NCBI GenBank assembly: GCA_009363875.1
Contig: CM018691.1
Coordinates: 2,108,001 to 2,172,000 of the forward strand
Length of the DNA stretch: 64,000 nucleotides
Direction of reading: 5' to 3'
DNA from: Mikania micrantha
Taxonomy: Eukaryota > Streptophyta > Magnoliopsida > Asterales > Asteraceae
Under the pieces are notes generated by a model, which worked only from the letters and a program-made list of their open reading frames with translations, ran no database searches and was not told the origin of the DNA. Both the position numbers and the translations under genes were made by a program. Positions within the stretch are counted from its first letter, which is position 1. Every line of letters starts with the position of its first letter. Positions 60,536 to 64,000 of the stretch are shown here, piece by piece.

Positions 60536-60920
60536 GAGTCAGTCCCCAAAATGCCTATTTTGACCAAAACTTTCCTCAAAATGTCCACATCATTTACGGG
60601 CGCCGCCCATAAAATAAACCAATTAAAATAAGCCATGTGTCCACTGTAGGCGCCGGCGCCCATAAAACCTGAACCACGCCCATGAAATTGAATTTTTTGT
60701 CACGGGTGGAAACTTCACGGGCGGGACGCCCATAAACTTCACGGGTGGGACGCCCATAAACTAGGTTCGAGCTTATTTTGATTTGTTTATTTTATGGGCA
60801 GCGCCCGTATATATATGGGCGGCGGCGTCCATAAAAAGTGTGGACATTTTGAGGGAATGAAAAGTCAAATAGGACATTTTAGGAAAATGTCAAGTCAAAT
60901 GGAGCATTTTAGAAATTTTC
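60536..60920. mobile_element. Foldback element flanked by 11-bp repeats (Mutator-like?)
   Basis: Flanked by identical TATAAAAGATA at 60525-60535 and 60921-60931. Arms are inverted copies, with CTCAAAATGTCCACA near 60574 and its complement near 60840. The centre has several GGGCG/CGCCC palindromes, each followed by CATAAA. An 11-bp duplication suits Mutator-like non-autonomous elements; the family call is inference. Confidence 0.7.
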
Positions 60921-61008
60921 TATAAAAGATAACTATAAGAACCATTAGAATTTTAGAAAAGACAGGATACAAAATCAAACGAGATATTTGTTTCGTTTTC
61001 CAAATATC

Positions 61009-62340
61009 TTTTTTTTTAACGACAACTTTCATTAACACCCAAAACGAGCCAACAAGATGCTAAAAGCTCAATATACACCACAAATATACATATAAACGCC
61101 ATACAGACTCAACTGTAAAATAACAAGAACAAACACGATGAAAATTTATAACCCAAAACTACTCCAAGCCTCCCATGAAATGGAACCACACCTAGCTCGA
61201 TTGTTGAACCAGAAAAAGCTAAGAGCTTTGATCTCCTCTATCAACCCACGATATGATCGCCTTCTTCCCCTGAAAATAGTGTTGTTTCTAAGCTTCCATA
61301 TGCACCAAAAAGTTGTTAGAATAACCACATGAAATGCATCCTTTTTTCTAGCAGATCCGTGAATCATGTGGTGAAGTTGGAGCAGGTCTTGTACAGAGAA
61401 AACAAAAATAGGCAGTTGTAGATTACACCAATTAGTGATTCCATACAAAATCATGTTTGCGACGTAGCAAGCAGTGAAAAGATGAGAAGTGGACTCATTA
61501 CAATCATCACATAAAGCACATATAGATGAACCAACATGGATCCCTCGTTTAGCATGATAAGACTATCAGCTTGATTGAATCTCGAATTGCATAGCTTCCG
61601 TATGGAGTTGACATGAAAGTCACCAGATGAGTCCGCCATCCATTTCCAATGATCCAATCCACCAGAATAATTTACACTTTTAACCAAGTTAGTGCAACTT
61701 TCCACCAACTCCATAACTTCCGAGGGGACAGTATGTGTTTCCTAGCTCCAATTAAGTTGGATATTTCCCCCAACTCATCGCATTCTATCAGCCACACTGC
61801 AAGATTTAACTGCCTCCATATCAAACAGGATTGGATAAGCTTCAGCAAGAGGATGTTCCCCCACCCAAGTGTCCATCCAAAAGGAAATGGATCTACCATC
61901 TCCCACCACTCCTTTAATTAATCTTCTGAGGTGGATGTTACAATCAGATAGCCTGGAATCAACTTTAATGATATTCTTCCATGTTCCCGAAATAATATTT
62001 TTACAAGGCATAAATTCTGGTACACGGATGGAAACATGAATTGCATCAATAACTCTCCTCCATAACTTTCCCAGCTTCGTCTTATATCTCCACCACCATT
62101 TTGCTAAGAGGGCCAAATTCATATCTGTAAGGTTGCCAACCCCCAACCCACCATACTTTTTAGGGAGCGTAACAAGATCCCATCTAGCCCAATGGATTTT
62201 TTTCTTTTCGGCTACCCCACCTCACTGGAAATTCCTTCTCAATTTCTCCAATGATTAAAGTATACCCGTGCTTTGAATAAGGATCCAAATATCTAGACAT
62301 AGATTCTTGATTGGGAAAAATTACTATTTGGGGCTTGTCG
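61009..62340 (-). pseudogene. 5'-truncated LINE, C-terminal part of ORF2
   Basis: Minus-strand fragments 62146-61775, 61714-61451 and 61454-61146 resemble the region after RT in plant L1-type elements: LALLAKWWWRYKTK, ISFWMDTWVGEHPL, then the zinc-knuckle-like end (DSSGDFHVNSIRKL) and FWCIWKLRNNTIFRG. Frames are broken at least twice. On the minus strand it ends in an A-run (T-run at 61009-61018), as LINEs do. The 5' edge near 62340 is approximate. Confidence 0.78.
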
Positions 62341-62725
62341 TCACCCTCCATAGATTTGAAAGCTCAAAGCGCGATCACCACGCAATATGCTACGAGAAAC
62401 TACTTTTAGCTTGTATGTATGCCAAAATTTTCAAATAATACAATCTTCATCATCAAATATCCGAATCCTCTTTGATTATCTAAGCAACCGCGTATTCCGA
62501 TATCACTTTTTCCTTCGAATTTCTCGCTTCAAACAGGAGAAACCCACATTATTTACCCCGATTCTTGCTCTTTGAGCCTATTGAAACGTAAATTTTGATA
62601 ACTTAGCGCGTACTTTCGATCGATAACGAGGCTTATTTGGTCGATTTGGTGTTTGATGCATGCATTCGTGCATTCGTGAAATTGGGTAATGTGGATTGAC
62701 GATTGATCGTATATACAACACGGTT
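62341..62725 (+). promoter_or_regulatory. Upstream region of the TEX2-like gene
   Basis: Lies between the LINE remnant and the putative start codon. It probably holds promoter and 5' UTR. Short upstream ATGs occur at 62656, 62660 and 62689, all ending quickly or out of frame. No fixed start site. Confidence 0.4.
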
Positions 62726-64000
62726 ATGGTGGTTGTTGCATTGTTTCTGGGATTCATTGTTGGGGCATTGGTGGTTATCGGTGTTGAAGTTGTGGGTGTG
62801 TTGTTCTTGATTCGAAAATTGGGGGAAAAAGAAGACTTTAAGGCTGCAAAATCTGTAAGAGATGAACTCCAATTTCCGTTCCCTAACAAACAGGTCAAAT
62901 CTTGTTGCTACTTGTTTATAAACTTTAAGGTTTTGATAGATGTATTTAAACGGTATGTTTGTTGTCATGTAACCAGAAGGCCACAGGTTCAAGCCTGGCC
63001 TTTATTGGATTGCAAAGTAATAAATTAATAATGGTGTGCATCAGGTCCAAGTTGGTATGACCACTCTGGATCTAGTGCATGCAGGAACTCGTGCATATGG
63101 TTTGCTATTTTGGTTGCATTTGAGAAATTTAGGATCCGTTTGCGGTGCGCGCATATAATGTATATATATGCATCGGCCCGGGGCAAAAGTAAAGTTGCAC
63201 TAATTTTAACGTTATTTTACTTTGTTTTTGTGAAAATAATGATAAAACCATTGGGTTGGTCGGTTAGTCAGGTATCATGAGCCGGTGGTCTCATTGGAAG
63301 CAACCTCTTTATTCCTACGGTTAGAGGTAAGGCTGTATACATCTTACCCTCCTTAGACCTAACCTTAGCTTTGATAATGGTGGGATATACTGAGTACGAT
63401 AATGATGATATTGCATTTGAGAAATTTGGTTATAAAATGAAATTAAGAGTTTGGGTGACCATCCATTTCTTTTATAACACAAAGTTGCTATAAAATGCAA
63501 TACATTTATACTGTAAGCATTTGTATTTTCTTCATGACACCGTTGCGCGGAAGCTTGTAAGTTTACTTGTAACGAGTTTGCATATTGGAGGACAATTCAC
63601 ATTCCACTTTCAAGAAACTTCATAGAAGTAAAATCTTGATTCTTTGCTCATAGTTGATTGATGAGAAAATGTTCGAAGTAAAATACTTGGAGGGTATTTA
63701 GCATTGCGTTTCATAACAGTTTCTGATGTATAGTATTCAGCGGTCAAATAATCAGTTTAGGAGTAGCTACAACAAATTTGATTTTAATTGTGTGAGTATT
63801 TAAGGGTCAATTTACATGTAAATCCTTACAGAATCACTTAAAAATTTGGATAGATTCATTGCTATATTGGATTCTTGGCTTCCTAGTTGTGCCTGCAATT
63901 TTATGAAATGCATGAATGTGTTTATTCCCTTTATGTAATTCTTTATTAAATGCTTTTTTTAGGGATGGGTTTGGATTTTAGAAAAAGAAAAGATCCCAAA
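62726..64000 (+). CDS. Putative TEX2/SMP-domain membrane protein, exon 1 and start of exon 2 (partial)
   Basis: Exon 1 (62726-62893) starts MVVVALFLGF and ends PFPNKQ at a GT donor (62894). Exon 2 starts at 63963 after TTTTTTTAG and continues in frame as GWVWILEKEKIPK to the window end. The first 30 or so residues form one membrane segment (VALFLGFIVGALVVIGVEV), followed by a charged stretch. A short N-terminal membrane anchor and an FPNKQG-WVWILE-KIPK junction fit my memory of plant TEX2-like proteins with an SMP/DUF2404 lipid-binding domain, which work at ER membrane contacts. The SMP domain itself is outside the window. I chose ATG 62726 because it directly begins the hydrophobic segment. 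Intron 1 is 1069 bp and holds a SINE-like insertion. Confidence 0.55.
63132..63410 (+). mobile_element. SINE-like retroposon with 17-bp target duplication
   Basis: A 279-bp insertion is bounded by perfect 17-bp repeats TTGCATTTGAGAAATTT (63115-63131 and 63411-63427), as made by LINE machinery. Its 3' half (GAGCCGGTGGTCTC, GAAGCAACCTC, GGTAAGGC, TTACCCTCC, GATATACTGAGTA) matches the SINE-like modules in SMU1 intron 9. The tail is GAT-rich. I do not see clear A and B boxes at the 5' end. It lies in intron 1 of the TEX2-like gene. Confidence 0.78.

Noticed and set aside
60433..60663. Minus-strand frame of 76 codons at 60433-60663
   Set aside because: It spans the boundary and arm of the foldback element and shows no protein family features.

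Overview
This window is plant nuclear DNA, most likely from a eudicot. A family such as Asteraceae is plausible from the style of the repeats, but that is inference only. The evidence for a plant is a 16-exon gene with short GT-AG introns encoding the plant/animal splicing factor SMU1, the start of a second intron-containing gene, and dense Ty3/Gypsy and Ty1/Copia LTR retrotransposons primed by initiator tRNA-Met. AT-rich repeats fill most of the rest.

Layout. 1-9520: a young non-autonomous LTR element (LARD type) with about 3.04-kb LTRs, a 3.48-kb non-coding interior, a primer-binding site and a polypurine tract. It sits inside a truncated Gypsy-type LTR (9521-12173). 12394-14543: a solo LTR of another family with a perfect 5-bp target duplication. 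15206-16052: a Harbinger-like DNA element flanked by TTA. 16255-26061 (minus): intact SMU1, 513 residues, with MITE-, SINE- and hAT-like insertions in its introns. 26645-33979 (minus): a decayed Copia element about 580 bp upstream of the SMU1 start, itself split by a 2825-bp solo LTR with a GGTGT duplication. 34083-44906 (plus): a Tekay-like chromodomain Gypsy element with frameshifted gag-pol. 44907-45006: an assembly gap. 45007-57636 (minus): a second Tekay-like element with nearly intact gag-pol. The window ends with a hAT MITE (58021-58246), a foldback element (60536-60920), a LINE 3' fragment (61009-62340, minus) and the first exon plus the start of the second exon of a putative TEX2/SMP-domain membrane protein gene (62726 onward). 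That gene carries a SINE-like insertion in intron 1.

The most striking signals are structural. The long LTRs and the LARD interior are filled with repeated short hairpins whose stems change in a compensatory way while loop length and loop sequence are kept. Five LTR families also share a block about 220-310 bp from the LTR 3' end: a 4-9 bp stem with a short loop, then roughly 20-30 nt, then a CAG-GT or TAG-GT. The LARD and both Tekay-like elements share a hairpin just before the polypurine tract, so the coding elements could supply proteins in trans to the non-coding one. None of this could be tested computationally here. Calls rest on reading the sequence by eye.
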